Shown piece by piece: positions 42,090-51,172 of a stretch of DNA of 64,000 nucleotides. Positions within the stretch are counted from its first letter, which is position 1, and each line of letters opens with the position of its first letter. Origin of the DNA: Nocardioides sp. T2.26MG-1 (GTDB taxonomy: Bacteria > Actinomycetota > Actinomycetes > Propionibacteriales > Nocardioidaceae); NCBI RefSeq assembly GCF_950101795.1, contig NZ_CATNLZ010000033.1, positions 184,916 to 248,915 on the forward strand, written 5' to 3'. The notes under the pieces were generated by a model, which searched no databases, was not told where the DNA came from, and saw only the letters and a list, made by a program, of their open reading frames with translations. Both the position numbers and the translations under genes were made by a program.

Positions 42090-43067
42090 CTAGGAGGCAC
42101 CGCCGACGATCTCCCGCACGGCGGCGTCGGAGGCGAACAGCGCGTCCCGGTCGTACGTCGAGGTGCTGATCATCAGCTCGTCGGCGCCGGTCCTCTCGGC
42201 CAGCCGCTCCAGGGCGCGCCGGACCGTGACCGGGCTGCCCAGGACCGCCCGATCGAGCGACGGCTCGACGCGGCCCCGCAGCTGAGAGGTCCAGGGCTGG
42301 GCCCGGATCGCGTCCACCGGCTCCAGCGGCGCGAACTCGCCCGTCTGCCTCGACCGGGCCATCGCCCAGGCCTCGGGGAGCGCGAGGTCGCGGGCCTCCG
42401 CATCGGTCTCGGCGACCGTCACGTCGAGCGACACGGTGACCGACGGCGTGCTCCCCTCGTGCGGCCGGAAGTCACGGCGGTACGCCGACAGCACGTCCCC
42501 GATCTCAGCGCTGTCGAGGACGGGACCGCCCACGACGACGGGCAGCCCCAGCCGGGCAGCCACCTCGAGCCCGCGGCCGGTCGCGAGGAGGTGGACCGGG
42601 ACCCGGCGGCCGGTGACCGGGCGGGCGGTGATCGCGGCGGTGTCGGCGAGGTAGGCCCGGAGCTCGGCCAGGTCCGACTCGAACGTGTCGAGCGCCTCGG
42701 CGCCGTGGCGCAGGGCTCGACGCACCGGCGCCGTGAAGCCCAGCGACCGCCCGATGCCCAGGTCGACGCGGCCAGGGTGGAGCGCGTCGAGCATCCGGAA
42801 CTGCTCGGCCACGACCAGCGGCTGGTGGTGCGGCAGCATCACGCCGCCGGAGCCGATCCGGATCGTGCGGGTGCGCGCGCCGATCGCCGCCAGCAGCACC
42901 GGCGGCGAGCCCGAGGCGATGCCCGGGACGGCGTGGTGCTCGGCCACCCAGACCCGGTCGTACCCGAGTCCTTCGGCGTGCACGGCGCGCTCGATCGTCC
43001 CGGTCAGGGCCTCGGCCTCGGGCCGGCCGGCCCGCGTGCGCGAACGGTCCAGCAGCGAGAGCCTCAC
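42090..43067 (-). CDS. LLM-class flavin-dependent oxidoreductase
   Basis: A 325-residue luciferase-like monooxygenase. Signature blocks are VWVAEHHAVPGIASGSPPVLLAAIGARTRTIRIGSGGVMLPHHQPLVVAEQFRMLDALHPGRVDLGIGRS, the standard start of MsnO8-type family members, and the C-terminal PVTVRRALERLAERTGADELMISTSTYD. It uses FMNH2 or F420; which one cannot be decided here. No flavin reductase gene is adjacent. It is followed on the same strand upstream by the PLP-enzyme gene (46-base gap), so the two may share a transcript. Confidence 0.9.
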   Translation of the reverse strand: MRLSLLDRSRTRAGRPEAEALTGTIERAVHAEGLGYDRVWVAEHHAVPGIASGSPPVLLAAIGARTRTIRIGSGGVMLPHHQPLVVAEQFRMLDALHPGRVDLGIGRSLGFTAPVRRALRHGAEALDTFESDLAELRAYLADTAAITARPVTGRRVPVHLLATGRGLEVAARLGLPVVVGGPVLDSAEIGDVLSAYRRDFRPHEGSTPSVTVSLDVTVAETDAEARDLALPEAWAMARSRQTGEFAPLEPVDAIRAQPWTSQLRGRVEPSLDRAVLGSPVTVRRALERLAERTGADELMISTSTYDRDALFASDAAVREIVGGAS

Positions 43068-43113
43068 ACGTCGACAACCACGCGAGGCCGCCCGGCCTTC
43101 CCGGGAGCTGCGC

Positions 43114-44313
43114 TCACCCGGCGATCTCCGCGACGCCGGCGAGCAGCCGCTCGACGTCGTCGGCGTTCGTGTACGGCGCCAGCCCGGCGCGCACCGCGCC
43201 CTCGTCGCCGAGGCCCAGCCACCGCGAGGCCTCGATCGCGTAGAAGTGGCTGGCCGGGGCGTTCACGCCCGCGGCGGCCAACTGCTCGGCGGCCTCGCGG
43301 TTCGACCGGCCCGCGACCGTGAAGTACGCCGTGGGCGTCCGGCGGGCGGGGTCGCCGTACAGCTGCACGCCGGTGATCGAGCGCAGCCCGTCGAGCAGCC
43401 GCGCGAACAGCGTCTCCTCATGCCGCTCGATCGCGGCCATCGACTCCAGCACCCGGGTCCGCCGGTCGCCGGCGTCGGACGCGAGCCCGGCGAGGTAGTC
43501 GACCGCCGCGGTCGTCCCGGCGAGCAGCTCGTAGGGCAGCGTGCCGAGCTCGAAGCGCTCGGGCACCTGGTCGCTCGACGGCACCAGCTTGTCGGGGTGC
43601 AGCCCCTCGAGCAGCTCCGGCGCGGCGACGAGCACGCCGTGGTGCGGCCCGAGGAACTTGTACGGCGAGCACGCGAGGAGGTCCGCACCCAGCGCCGCGA
43701 CGTCCACCGGGGCGTGCGGGATCAGGTGCACCCCGTCGACGTAGACCAGCGCGCCCGCCTCGTGGGCGGCCGCGGCGATCGCGGCCACATCGGGCCGCGT
43801 GCCGAGGACGTTGGACGCGGCCGTGAACGCGACCAGTCGGGTGCGGTCGGACAGCTCCGCACGCACGTCGTCGACCGACAGCTCGCCGCTCTCACGGTCG
43901 AACGCGACCCACCGCACCGTCGCGCCGGCACGCTCCGCGGCCTGCACCCACGGGCGGATGTTGGAGTCGTGGTCGAGGCGGGTGACCACCACCTCGTCCC
44001 CGGCCCGCCAGTCCTGCGCGAGCGCCCGCGAGACGTCGTACGTCACCTGCGTCATGGACCGCGCGAACACCACGCCGCCCGCGTCGCAGCGGAGCAGGTC
44101 GGCGACCGCCTGCCGCGCGCCGACCACGACCGCCTCGGCCCGCCGCTCGGCGGCGGTGACCGTGCCGCGGTTGGCCAGCCCGGCGGTCATCGTGCGCGCG
44201 ACCGCCTCGGCCACCTGGCGCGGCACCTGGCTGCCGCCGGGGCTGTCGAAGTAGGCGACCCCGTCGGAGAGCGCGGGGAAGTCCCGCCGGACCTGGTCGA
44301 CATCGAAGCTCAT
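43114..44313 (-). CDS. Cysteine-desulfurase-like PLP-dependent enzyme
   Basis: A 399-residue class V aminotransferase-fold enzyme of the cysteine desulfurase-like group (CsdA/isopenicillin-N epimerase side). The PLP lysine lies in ACSPYKFLGPHHGVL at about residue 224, and the PLP-contacting Asp-His in DGVHLIPHAPVD. TRLDHDSNIRPW matches the family's His. It lacks the flexible Cys loop of the housekeeping IscS proteins, so a different substrate is possible. The start is ATG 44313; the divergent FUSC-like gene begins 54 bases away. Confidence 0.9.
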   Translation of the reverse strand: MSFDVDQVRRDFPALSDGVAYFDSPGGSQVPRQVAEAVARTMTAGLANRGTVTAAERRAEAVVVGARQAVADLLRCDAGGVVFARSMTQVTYDVSRALAQDWRAGDEVVVTRLDHDSNIRPWVQAAERAGATVRWVAFDRESGELSVDDVRAELSDRTRLVAFTAASNVLGTRPDVAAIAAAAHEAGALVYVDGVHLIPHAPVDVAALGADLLACSPYKFLGPHHGVLVAAPELLEGLHPDKLVPSSDQVPERFELGTLPYELLAGTTAAVDYLAGLASDAGDRRTRVLESMAAIERHEETLFARLLDGLRSITGVQLYGDPARRTPTAYFTVAGRSNREAAEQLAAAGVNAPASHFYAIEASRWLGLGDEGAVRAGLAPYTNADDVERLLAGVAEIAG

Positions 44314-44367
44314 GCCGCCATCATCGCCACGGGTGAGGACCTCGGTACGAGCGGGTACCGGTCCCCG

Positions 44368-45405
44368 ATGAGCACGACCGCCACCGCCGTACGACAGGCC
44401 CGAGCCCAGGCGCGCACTCATCCCCACTACTTCCTGGCTCTCAAGGCCGCCATGGCCGCGATGCTGGCCTGGCTGGTGGTGCAACCGCTCGGTGGTTTCG
44501 CGGCGGAGTACGCCTACTACCCGCCGCTGGGCGCCCTGTCGGTCGTGTCGACCTCGGTGGTGCGCTCGGCGCGCAACGCGACCGAGGTCGTGGTCGCGAT
44601 CCTGCTGGGCGCGGCGCTCGCGCTGGCCGCCCAGGCGCTGCCGGTGCCGGAGCCGATCCCGCTGGGGCTGGCGGTCGTCGCCGGCGTCCTGGTCGGCGCG
44701 TCCGGGTTGGCGGGGAACATGGGCAGCTGGGTCCCGCTGGCCGCGATGTTCGTGCTGATCGCCGGCCGCGGCGACCCGATCGAGTACACGGCGGCGTACG
44801 GCGGGCTCACCGCCGTCGGCGCACTGGTCGGCGTGGGGGTGTACCTCGTGTTCCCCCAGCTGCCGCTGACTCCTGCCGTCCTGGCCCAGGACCGGCTGCG
44901 CGAGCAGCTCGCCGACCAGCTCGACGAGCTCGCCGAGGCCCTGGTGCAGGAGATCCTCAACGAGCTGGACTGGAACGCGCTGCGCCGCTCCCTCGAGCGC
45001 ACCGCCCGCGACGCCGACGCCCTGATGGACGAGGCCCGCGACGCCCGGCGCGCGAACTGGAAGGCCGCCCGCTGGGCCGAGACCACCGACCACCACGACG
45101 CCCGGGCGCAGGCGCTGCAGCGGCTGACCGGATGCGTCGACGAGGTGATCGCGCTGGTGGCCGGCCAGCAGGCCGAGATCCGCCGCGACGGCTCCACGGC
45201 CACCGGGCTGCGCGCCACGACCGCCGAGGCACTGGAGCGGGTCGCCGCCCTGCTGCGCGACCGCGCCGAGCCCGAGACCGCCCGGGCGGCGGTCTCGGAC
45301 CTGCGCGAGAGCGTGGTCCGGGCCCAGGCCACCACCGGCGCCCACCACTTCGCGGCGGCCGCGATCGTGCTCAACCTCGAGCAGGCGGTGGAGGCCTGGG
45401 CCTGA
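44368..45405 (+). CDS. FUSC/aromatic-acid-exporter-like membrane protein
   Basis: A 345-residue protein. Residues 20-165 contain five or six membrane helices (ALKAAMAAMLAWLVVQPL, YYPPLGALSVVSTSVVRSARNATEVVVAILLGAALALAAQAL, PLGLAVVAGVLVGASGLAGNMGSWVPLAAMFVLIAG, GLTAVGALVGVGVYLVF). Residues 175-345 form a long helical cytoplasmic region. This is the layout of FUSC/ArAE-type efflux proteins, thought to export aromatic acids. It is divergent from the PLP-enzyme gene and convergent with the tautomerase gene. Confidence 0.82.
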   Translation: MSTTATAVRQARAQARTHPHYFLALKAAMAAMLAWLVVQPLGGFAAEYAYYPPLGALSVVSTSVVRSARNATEVVVAILLGAALALAAQALPVPEPIPLGLAVVAGVLVGASGLAGNMGSWVPLAAMFVLIAGRGDPIEYTAAYGGLTAVGALVGVGVYLVFPQLPLTPAVLAQDRLREQLADQLDELAEALVQEILNELDWNALRRSLERTARDADALMDEARDARRANWKAARWAETTDHHDARAQALQRLTGCVDEVIALVAGQQAEIRRDGSTATGLRATTAEALERVAALLRDRAEPETARAAVSDLRESVVRAQATTGAHHFAAAAIVLNLEQAVEAWA

Positions 45406-45417
45406 GCCGCGATGAAC

Positions 45418-45636
45418 TCAGCTCGGCGCGTCGGCGCCGGTCAGCTCGGCGAGGGTGAGGACGTGGTCCCCGATCCCCCACCCGCCGTCGGGGACCTCGT
45501 CGACGAGGACCATCGTGGTGGCACGAGCCGCCTCGCCGAAGGCCGCGACGTACATCTCGGTGATCGTGTGGATGAAGGACTCCTTCAGCTCGGCATCGAC
45601 GAGCCCGGCGGGCACCTTCAGGTTGGCGAACGGCAT
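45418..45636 (-). CDS. Tautomerase-family protein (4-oxalocrotonate-tautomerase-like)
   Basis: A 72-residue protein that starts MPFANLKVPAG. In this family Met is removed and Pro1 acts as the catalytic base, so the Met-Pro start is diagnostic. The remainder (LVDAELKESFIHTITEMYVAAFGEAARATTMVLVDEVPDGGWGIGDHVLTLAEL) fits the beta-alpha-beta fold of the 4-OT group. A GGAGAGATG ribosome site precedes the ATG. It lies downstream of two SDR genes on the same strand (one broken), 25 bases after the end of the broken copy. Confidence 0.87.
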   Translation of the reverse strand: MPFANLKVPAGLVDAELKESFIHTITEMYVAAFGEAARATTMVLVDEVPDGGWGIGDHVLTLAELTGADAPS

Positions 45637-45661
45637 GTCATCTCTCCTTCGTGGTGGTGGG

Positions 45662-46142
45662 TCAGTAGCCGGCGCCGGCCGGCAGCAGCTGGGGCATCCG
45701 GATGCGGTGGAAGAACTCGACCTGGATCCGGTCGGCGACCGCGTTGACCACCTCGGCTCCGTCGTCGCTGGGGTCGACGTGCACCCGGAACGGCGGTACG
45801 TCGGCCTCGATGGCGTCGGCGGTCGCGACGGCGACGTCGTAGGGGTCGCTGCCCTCGGGGCACAGTGCGCCGAGCCGGCCCCGCGTTGTGGACGACGACG
45901 TCGGGCGCGCCGACCTCGGCCACCAGGCGCTCCGCGGCCGCCGAGACCGAGGCGCCGTCGGTGATGTCGAGCGCGAGCGCGACCGCGCCGGGTGGCACGC
46001 CGGCCGCGGCAGCCGCGTTGCGGCCGGTGGTGTCGCGGATGCCGGCGTACACCCGGTGGCCGCGGGCGGCCAGCTCAGCGACCAGGTTGGCTCCGAACCC
46101 GCTGGACGCTCCGGTGACGAGGACGGTCCTGGCGGCGGCCAT
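45662..46142 (-). pseudogene. SDR oxidoreductase gene with a central deletion and frameshift
   Basis: The first 76 codons (from ATG 46142) read MAAARTVLVTGASSGFGANLVAELAARG ... APDVVVHNAG, a normal SDR start with the TGxxxGxG NADP site. The frame then changes: from about 45873 to 45662 a different frame reads CPEGSDPYDVAVATADAIEADVPPFRVHVDPSDDGAEVVNAVADRIQVEFFHRIRMPQLL and stop, the normal end of the same enzyme type. About 100 residues between them, including the catalytic Ser and YxxxK, are missing. It overlaps the stop of the intact SDR gene (ATGA). I read it as a deleted, non-functional copy. Confidence 0.8.
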
Positions 46143-46891
46143 CAGATGATCCCGCCGTTGGCGCGCAGCACCTGGCCGTTGACCCAGTGGCCGTCGGGCC
46201 CGACGAGGAACGCGACGGCGGCCGCGATGTCCTCGGCCGTGCCGAGCCGCTCGAGGGGCGGCAGCTTGGCCAGGCCGGCGATCTGCTCCTCGGACTTGCC
46301 GTCGAGGAACATGTCGGTCGCGGTCGGGCCGGGGGCGACGGCGTTGACGGTGACGTCGCGACCGCGGAGCTCCTTGGCGAGGATCGGGGTGAGCGCCTCG
46401 ACCGCGCCCTTGCTGGCGGAGTAGGCGCCGTACGTCGGGAAGGCCAGCGGCACGACCGTGGTCGAGAAGAGCACCAGGGCACCGGGACCGCGCAGGCGGC
46501 GGGCCGCCTGCTGGGCGACGGCGAACGTGCCGCGGACGTTGACCCGCAGGGTGCGGTCGAGGTCGTCGAGGTCGAGCTCGGCGACCGGTGCGAGCCGCAT
46601 CTGCCCGGCGGCGTGCACGACGGCGTCGACGCCGCCGTACTCCTGCTCTGCGGTGTCGAACATCGCCCGCACGACGCCCCCGTCGGAGACGTCGCCGCCC
46701 GCGGCGACGGCGCGGCCGCCACGCTCCTCGATCTGGGCGACGACCTTGTCGGCCTCCGCCTCGTTGGCGCTGTAGCCGACCACGACGGCGTACCCGCCCT
46801 CGGCCAGCCGGAGGGCGGTCGCGCGGCCGATGCCGCGCGAGCCACCCGTGACGATCGCTACTCGGAAGGTGTCGTTGTTGTTGGTGTCCAT
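46142..46891 (-). CDS. SDR-family NAD(P)-dependent oxidoreductase
   Basis: A 249-residue classical short-chain dehydrogenase of the 3-oxoacyl-ACP-reductase-like group. It has TGGSRGIG at residues 15-22, NVRGTF, the catalytic Ser in STTVVPLAF, YSASK (Tyr-xxx-Lys), APGPTATDMF and the C-terminal GQVLRANGGII. The substrate is unknown. The regulator at 46993 is transcribed divergently from a 101-base gap, a common regulator-SDR pairing, so it probably controls this gene, the broken SDR and the tautomerase as one unit. Confidence 0.92.
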   Translation of the reverse strand: MDTNNNDTFRVAIVTGGSRGIGRATALRLAEGGYAVVVGYSANEAEADKVVAQIEERGGRAVAAGGDVSDGGVVRAMFDTAEQEYGGVDAVVHAAGQMRLAPVAELDLDDLDRTLRVNVRGTFAVAQQAARRLRGPGALVLFSTTVVPLAFPTYGAYSASKGAVEALTPILAKELRGRDVTVNAVAPGPTATDMFLDGKSEEQIAGLAKLPPLERLGTAEDIAAAVAFLVGPDGHWVNGQVLRANGGII

Positions 46892-46992
46892 GGCATCGAC
46901 GGTGCCGCCGTCGCAGGACGTGAGGAAGCGGACGTTCTCCCTGGGGATGACGACCCCAGGCTCCGCGGCGCCCGCCCGGGCACACTGGAGGC

Positions 46993-47838
46993 GTGGACCT
47001 CACCGAGCTCGGCGCGTTCCTGAAGTCGCGACGCGACCGGATCCGCCCGCAGGACGTCGGACTGCCCGCCGGACCCCGGCGCCGCGTGGCTGGTCTGCGC
47101 CGCGACGAGGTGGCGGTGCTGGCCGGTGCGTCGGTCGACTACTACGTCGAGCTCGAGCAGGGCCGAGGCGCGCAGCCGAGCGATCAGATGGTGGCCGCGC
47201 TGGCGCGGGCACTGCGGCTGGACCGCGACGAGCGCGACCACCTCTTCCACCTCGCCGGCCGCCCACTCCCCACCGCGCACGGCTCCCAGGCCCACGTCCA
47301 CCCCGCGATGCTCGACCTGCTCGACCGCCTCGGCGACACCCCGGCCCGAGTCATCACCGACCTGCACGTGACGCTGGTGCAGAACCGGATGGCCCGCGCC
47401 CTCCTGGGCGAGCCGTCGGCCGCGAAGGGCTACGCCGCGAGCTTCGTCCACGAGTGGTTCGCCGACCCCGCAACCCGCGCGCGCTACCGCGCCGACGAGC
47501 ACGAGCGCACCAGCGCCTCGTTCGTCGCCGACCTCCGCGCCGTCCTCGGTCGCCGCGACGACGCCGAGGCCCGCGCGCTCGTGGCCGACCTGCTCGAGCG
47601 CAGCGAGGAGTTCCGCGGGGTGTGGGAGCGCCAGGACGTCGCCGTACGCCGCAGCGACCGCAAGACCCTCGTCCACCCCCGCCTCGGCGAGCTCCCCGTC
47701 AACTGCCTCACGCTCGAGAGCGAGGACGCCACCCAGCGGCTGCTGTGGTTCACCCCCGTCCCCGGCACCCGCTCCGTGGAGCAGTTCGAGCTGCTCAGCA
47801 CCATCGGCGAGCAGGACCTCGAGCCCGCTGGGTCCTAA
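46993..47838 (+). CDS. XRE-type regulator with MmyB-like ligand domain
   Basis: A 281-residue transcription factor. The N-terminal HTH (LGAFLKSRRDRIRPQDVGLPAGPRRRVAGLRRDEVAVLAGASVDYYVELEQGRGAQPSDQMVAALARALRLDRDE) is the HTH_31 type, and residues about 105-275 form the MmyB-like PAS-fold ligand domain (DRLGDTPARVITDLHVTLVQNRMARALLG ... HPRLGELPVNCLTLESEDATQRLLWFTPVPGTRSVEQFELL), which binds fatty acids in studied cases. The GTG start follows CACACT by 6 bases. It is divergent from an SDR gene, its likely target. Confidence 0.92.
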   Translation: MDLTELGAFLKSRRDRIRPQDVGLPAGPRRRVAGLRRDEVAVLAGASVDYYVELEQGRGAQPSDQMVAALARALRLDRDERDHLFHLAGRPLPTAHGSQAHVHPAMLDLLDRLGDTPARVITDLHVTLVQNRMARALLGEPSAAKGYAASFVHEWFADPATRARYRADEHERTSASFVADLRAVLGRRDDAEARALVADLLERSEEFRGVWERQDVAVRRSDRKTLVHPRLGELPVNCLTLESEDATQRLLWFTPVPGTRSVEQFELLSTIGEQDLEPAGS

Positions 47839-48037
47839 CGGAGGCGGATCGTCGCCGGTCGGCTCGGACGGCTCGACCCGATGCCGTTGACAGCGATGAC
47901 CACGACGTCGCCTCCGTGCCGATGTCGATCGTCCGCCCACCAGGCTGGACGGTGATGGTGTAGCCGGTGACGGGCGTTCCTCCATCGTCGCTCGGCGGGG
48001 TCCAGGAGACCGTCGCGGCGTGGTTGGCCGCGACAAG
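47835..48037 (-). pseudogene. Remnant of a fibronectin type III domain
   Basis: On the minus strand this stretch reads AATVSWTPPSDDGGTPVTGYTITVQPGG, the first half of a fibronectin III domain, then loses the frame; another frame reads VVVIAVNGIGSSRPSRPATIRLR and a stop, the last part of the same domain. About 15-20 residues between are missing and there is no start or upstream gene body. It is the 3' end of a large, otherwise deleted surface-protein gene, now wedged between a regulator gene and the nrdJ terminator. Confidence 0.7.
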
Positions 48038-48040
48038 AAA

Positions 48041-48079
48041 CGATCGGACCCCCGGGGCATCGCCCCGGGGGCCCGATCG
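48041..48079 (-). terminator. Strong Rho-independent terminator of the nrdR-nrdJ unit
   Basis: CGATCGG, one mismatch, CCCCCGGGGC (48041-48058), loop ATC, GCCCCGGGGG, one mismatch, CCGATCG (48062-48079) form a 17-bp stem. On the minus strand it lies 17 bases after the nrdJ stop and is followed by TTTCTTGT, a U-rich tail. Confidence 0.9.
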
Positions 48080-48096
48080 GACGACAGCGTCAGCCG

Positions 48097-51033
48097 TCAG
48101 CTGCAGCCGCTGGTGGAGCCGCAGCCCTCGCAGACGTAGCAGGAGCCGGCGGGGCGCATCTTGGTGCCGCAGGTGAAGCACAGCGGGCTGTCGACGGCGG
48201 TGCCGGTGATCTGCTCGAGGAGCTCGGCGGAGGTGTGGGCGACCTTGGCGGGCTCGGCGGGGACCTCGCGGGCCTCCGAGCCGTGGGTGTCCTTGGTCTC
48301 GACCTCCGCGTCGACGATGTCCCCGTGGGTGGTTTCGAGGCTCGGCGCTGGCGCGCCTCGCACCTCAACCACCGGAGCCTCGATCAGCTCGGCGGCGGAG
48401 CCGGTCTCCTCGACGGGCTCGTAGGAGCCGGTCTCGAGGTAGCGCTGGCGCTCGTCGGCGGAGTAGATGCCCAGGCCCTGGCGGGTCTCGAAGTCGAGGT
48501 AGTCCAGGGCGAGGCGGCGGAAGATGTAGTCCATGATCGACTGCGCCATCCGGACGTCCGCGTCGTCGGTGAGGCCGGCCGGCTCGAAGCGCAGGTTGGT
48601 GAACTTCGAGACGTAGGTCTCCAGCGGGACGCCGTACTGCAGGCCGATGCTGACCGCGATCGAGAACGCGTCCATCACGCCGGCCAGGGTCGAGCCCTGC
48701 TTGCCGAGCTTGAGGAAGATCTCGCCCAGCTCGCCGTCATCGTGGGCACCCGAGGTCATGTAGCCCTCGGCGCCACCCACGGTGAAGGAGGTGGTGCGCG
48801 AGACGCGGGACTTGGGCAGCCGCTTGCGGGTCGGGGCGTAGACGATCTTCTCGATCACCTTGGTCGCCGCCTCTTCGACGGCGGCCTCGACGTTGGACGA
48901 CTCGCCCTTGTTCTCGCCCTTGCCGCCGGAGAGCGGCTGGCCGACCTTCGCATTGTCGCGGTAGATCGCGGTGGCCTTGAGGCCCAGCTTCCACGACTGC
49001 AGGTAGATGTCCTCGACATCCTCAACCGTCGCCGACTCGGGCAGGTTGACCGTCTTGCTGATCGCGCCGGACAGGAACGGCTGCGCGGCGGCCATCATCC
49101 GGACGTGGCCCATCGGCTTGAGGGCGCGCGCGCCCATCGCGCAGTCGAAGACCTCGTAGTGCTCTCCTCTGAGGCCCGGAGCGTCGATCACGTGGCCGTG
49201 CTCGGCGATGTGGGCGACGATCGCCTCGATCTGCTCGGGCTGGTAGCCGAGCTTCGTCAGCGCCCGCGGGACCGTCTGGTTGACGATCTGCATGGAGCCG
49301 CCGCCGACGAGCTTCTTGAACTTGACCAGCGAGAAGTCCGGCTCGATGCCGGTCGTGTCGCAGTCCATCATGAAGCCGATGGTGCCGGTGGGCGCGAGCA
49401 CCGAGGCCTGCGCGTTGCGGAAGCCGTTGGTCGCGCCGAGCTCGATCACGTCGGCCCAGGCCTGGGTGGCGAGCTTGTGCACCTGGCTGTCGGCGATGCC
49501 GAGCGTGCGCACGGTGTCGTTGGCGGCCTGGTGCTTGCGCATCACGCGCTTGTGGGCCTCGGCGTTGCGGGCGTAGCCGTTGTAGGGGCCGACGACGCCG
49601 GCCAGCTCGGCCGACTTCTTGTACGACGTGCCGGTCATCAGCGAGGTGATCGCGGCGGCCATCGCGCGGCCACCGTCGGAGTCGTAGCCCAGGCCCATCG
49701 CCATCAGCAGCGCGCCGAGGTTGGCGTAGCCGATGCCGAGCTGGCGGTAGTCGACCGTGGTCTGGCCGATCGCCTCGGTCGGGAAGTCGGCGAAGCAGAT
49801 GGAGATGTCCATCGCGGTGATGATCACCTCGACGGCCTTCGCGAACAGCTCGCCGTCGAAGGTGTCGTCGTCCTTGAGGAACTTCAGCAGGTTGAGCGAG
49901 GCGAGGTTGCACGAGGAGTTGTCGAGCGACATGTACTCCGAGCACGGGTTGGACGCGGTGATCCGGCCGGTCTCGGGGTTGGTGTGCCAGTCGTTGATGG
50001 TGTCGTCGTACTGCAGGCCCGGGTCGGCGCACTCCCACGCGGCCATGCTGATCTTGCGGAACAGGTCGCGGGCGTCGACGGTCTCGATGACCTCACCGGT
50101 CTTGCGGGCCCGCAGGCCGAACTCGGTGCCGTCCTCGACCGCGCGCATGAACTCGTCGCTGACGCGCACGGAGTTGTTGGCGTTCTGGTACTGGACCGAG
50201 GTGATGTCCTTGCCGCCGAGGTCCATGTCGAACCCGGCGTCGCGCAGCGCGCGGATCTTGTCCTCCTCGCGCGCCTTGGTCTCGATGAACTCCTCGATGT
50301 CGGGGTGGTCGACGTCGAGGACGACCATCTTGGCCGCGCGGCGGGTGGCGCCACCGGACTTGATGGTGCCCGCGGACGCGTCGGCGCCGCGCATGAAGGA
50401 GACCGGGCCGCTCGCCGTACCGCCGGAGGAGAGCAGCTCCTTGGAGGAGCGGATGCGGGAGAGGTTGAGGCCGGCGCCGGAGCCGCCCTTGAAGATGAAG
50501 CCCTCCTCCTTGTACCAGTTCAGGATCGAGTCCATCGAGTCGTCGACGGAGAGGATGAAGCAGGCCGAGACCTGCTGCGGCGACGGGGTGCCGACGTTGA
50601 ACCAGACGGGGCTGTTGAAGGAGAAGTACTGGTGCACGAGCAGCCAGGTGAGCTCGTGCTCGAAGACCTCGGCGTCGGCGTCGGACGCGAAGTAGCCGTG
50701 GTCGATCCCGGCCTTGGTGTAGGTCTTGACCACCCGGTCGACGAGCTGCTTGAGGCTCCACTCGCGGACGTCGGTGCCAACCGCGCCGCGGAAGTACTTG
50801 GTGGTGACGATGGTCGAGGCGTTGACGGACCAGAAGTCGGGGAACTCCACGCCGCGCTGCTCGAAGACGGTCTCACCGGTCTTCCAGTTGGTCTGGACGA
50901 CGTCCCGGCGCTCCCACGTCAGCTCGTCGTAGGGGTGCACTCCCTCGGTGCTGAAGACGCGCTCGATCGTCAGGCCGGCGCCGGCCTTGGACTCCGCCTT
51001 GGCGCCCGTGCGCCCACTCACCGTCTCGGTCAT
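48097..51033 (-). CDS. nrdJ: Class II vitamin B12-dependent ribonucleotide reductase
   Basis: A 978-residue adenosylcobalamin-dependent reductase that makes dNTPs from NTPs or NDPs without oxygen. Motifs include QQVSACFILSVDDSMDSI, GGSGAGLNLSRIRSSKE, the active-site block TASNPCSEYMSLDNSSCNLASLNLL (radical Cys among the cysteines), APTGTIGFMMDCDTTGIEPD, and the C-terminal redox/zinc region CFTCGTKMRPAGSCYVCEGCGSTSGCS. Residues 886-900 (PVVEVRGAPAPSLET) are encoded by a 45-bp repeat shared with nrdR and lie in the linker before the C-terminal Cys domain. It follows nrdR after 139 bases, and a CGCCCGGG/CCCGGGCG pair at 51128-51165 in that gap could form a leader hairpin. A terminator follows at 48041. 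Confidence 0.95.
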   Translation of the reverse strand: MTETVSGRTGAKAESKAGAGLTIERVFSTEGVHPYDELTWERRDVVQTNWKTGETVFEQRGVEFPDFWSVNASTIVTTKYFRGAVGTDVREWSLKQLVDRVVKTYTKAGIDHGYFASDADAEVFEHELTWLLVHQYFSFNSPVWFNVGTPSPQQVSACFILSVDDSMDSILNWYKEEGFIFKGGSGAGLNLSRIRSSKELLSSGGTASGPVSFMRGADASAGTIKSGGATRRAAKMVVLDVDHPDIEEFIETKAREEDKIRALRDAGFDMDLGGKDITSVQYQNANNSVRVSDEFMRAVEDGTEFGLRARKTGEVIETVDARDLFRKISMAAWECADPGLQYDDTINDWHTNPETGRITASNPCSEYMSLDNSSCNLASLNLLKFLKDDDTFDGELFAKAVEVIITAMDISICFADFPTEAIGQTTVDYRQLGIGYANLGALLMAMGLGYDSDGGRAMAAAITSLMTGTSYKKSAELAGVVGPYNGYARNAEAHKRVMRKHQAANDTVRTLGIADSQVHKLATQAWADVIELGATNGFRNAQASVLAPTGTIGFMMDCDTTGIEPDFSLVKFKKLVGGGSMQIVNQTVPRALTKLGYQPEQIEAIVAHIAEHGHVIDAPGLRGEHYEVFDCAMGARALKPMGHVRMMAAAQPFLSGAISKTVNLPESATVEDVEDIYLQSWKLGLKATAIYRDNAKVGQPLSGGKGENKGESSNVEAAVEEAATKVIEKIVYAPTRKRLPKSRVSRTTSFTVGGAEGYMTSGAHDDGELGEIFLKLGKQGSTLAGVMDAFSIAVSIGLQYGVPLETYVSKFTNLRFEPAGLTDDADVRMAQSIMDYIFRRLALDYLDFETRQGLGIYSADERQRYLETGSYEPVEETGSAAELIEAPVVEVRGAPAPSLETTHGDIVDAEVETKDTHGSEAREVPAEPAKVAHTSAELLEQITGTAVDSPLCFTCGTKMRPAGSCYVCEGCGSTSGCS
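48331..48375 (-). repeat. 45-bp palindromic coding repeat, copy A in nrdJ
   Basis: The 45 bases run from GGTTTCGAGGCTCG to CCTCAACCACCGG, with imperfectly complementary ends. They match the copy at 51236-51280 at 40 of 45 positions. On the coding strand they add exactly 15 codons, PVVEVRGAPAPSLET, in frame within the nrdJ linker. Confidence 0.85.
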
Positions 51034-51172
51034 CCCTCTGGTGTCCCGTCTCTCGAGGTTGGTGTTGCCTGATCATTGCTTTCGGCACCGACAGCGCTGC
51101 TGCGCCGAGGGTGCGGACGCTTGGTGCGCCCGGGCGGACCGCTTCCCCACGATCCACCCGGGCGGTCTGGGG

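Noticed and set aside
51034..51172. Cobalamin riboswitch before the B12-dependent reductase
   Set aside because: No B12-box-like sequence or suitable fold is visible; the 139-base gap has only a CGCCCGGG/CCCGGGCG pair, and the gene sits inside the nrdR unit.
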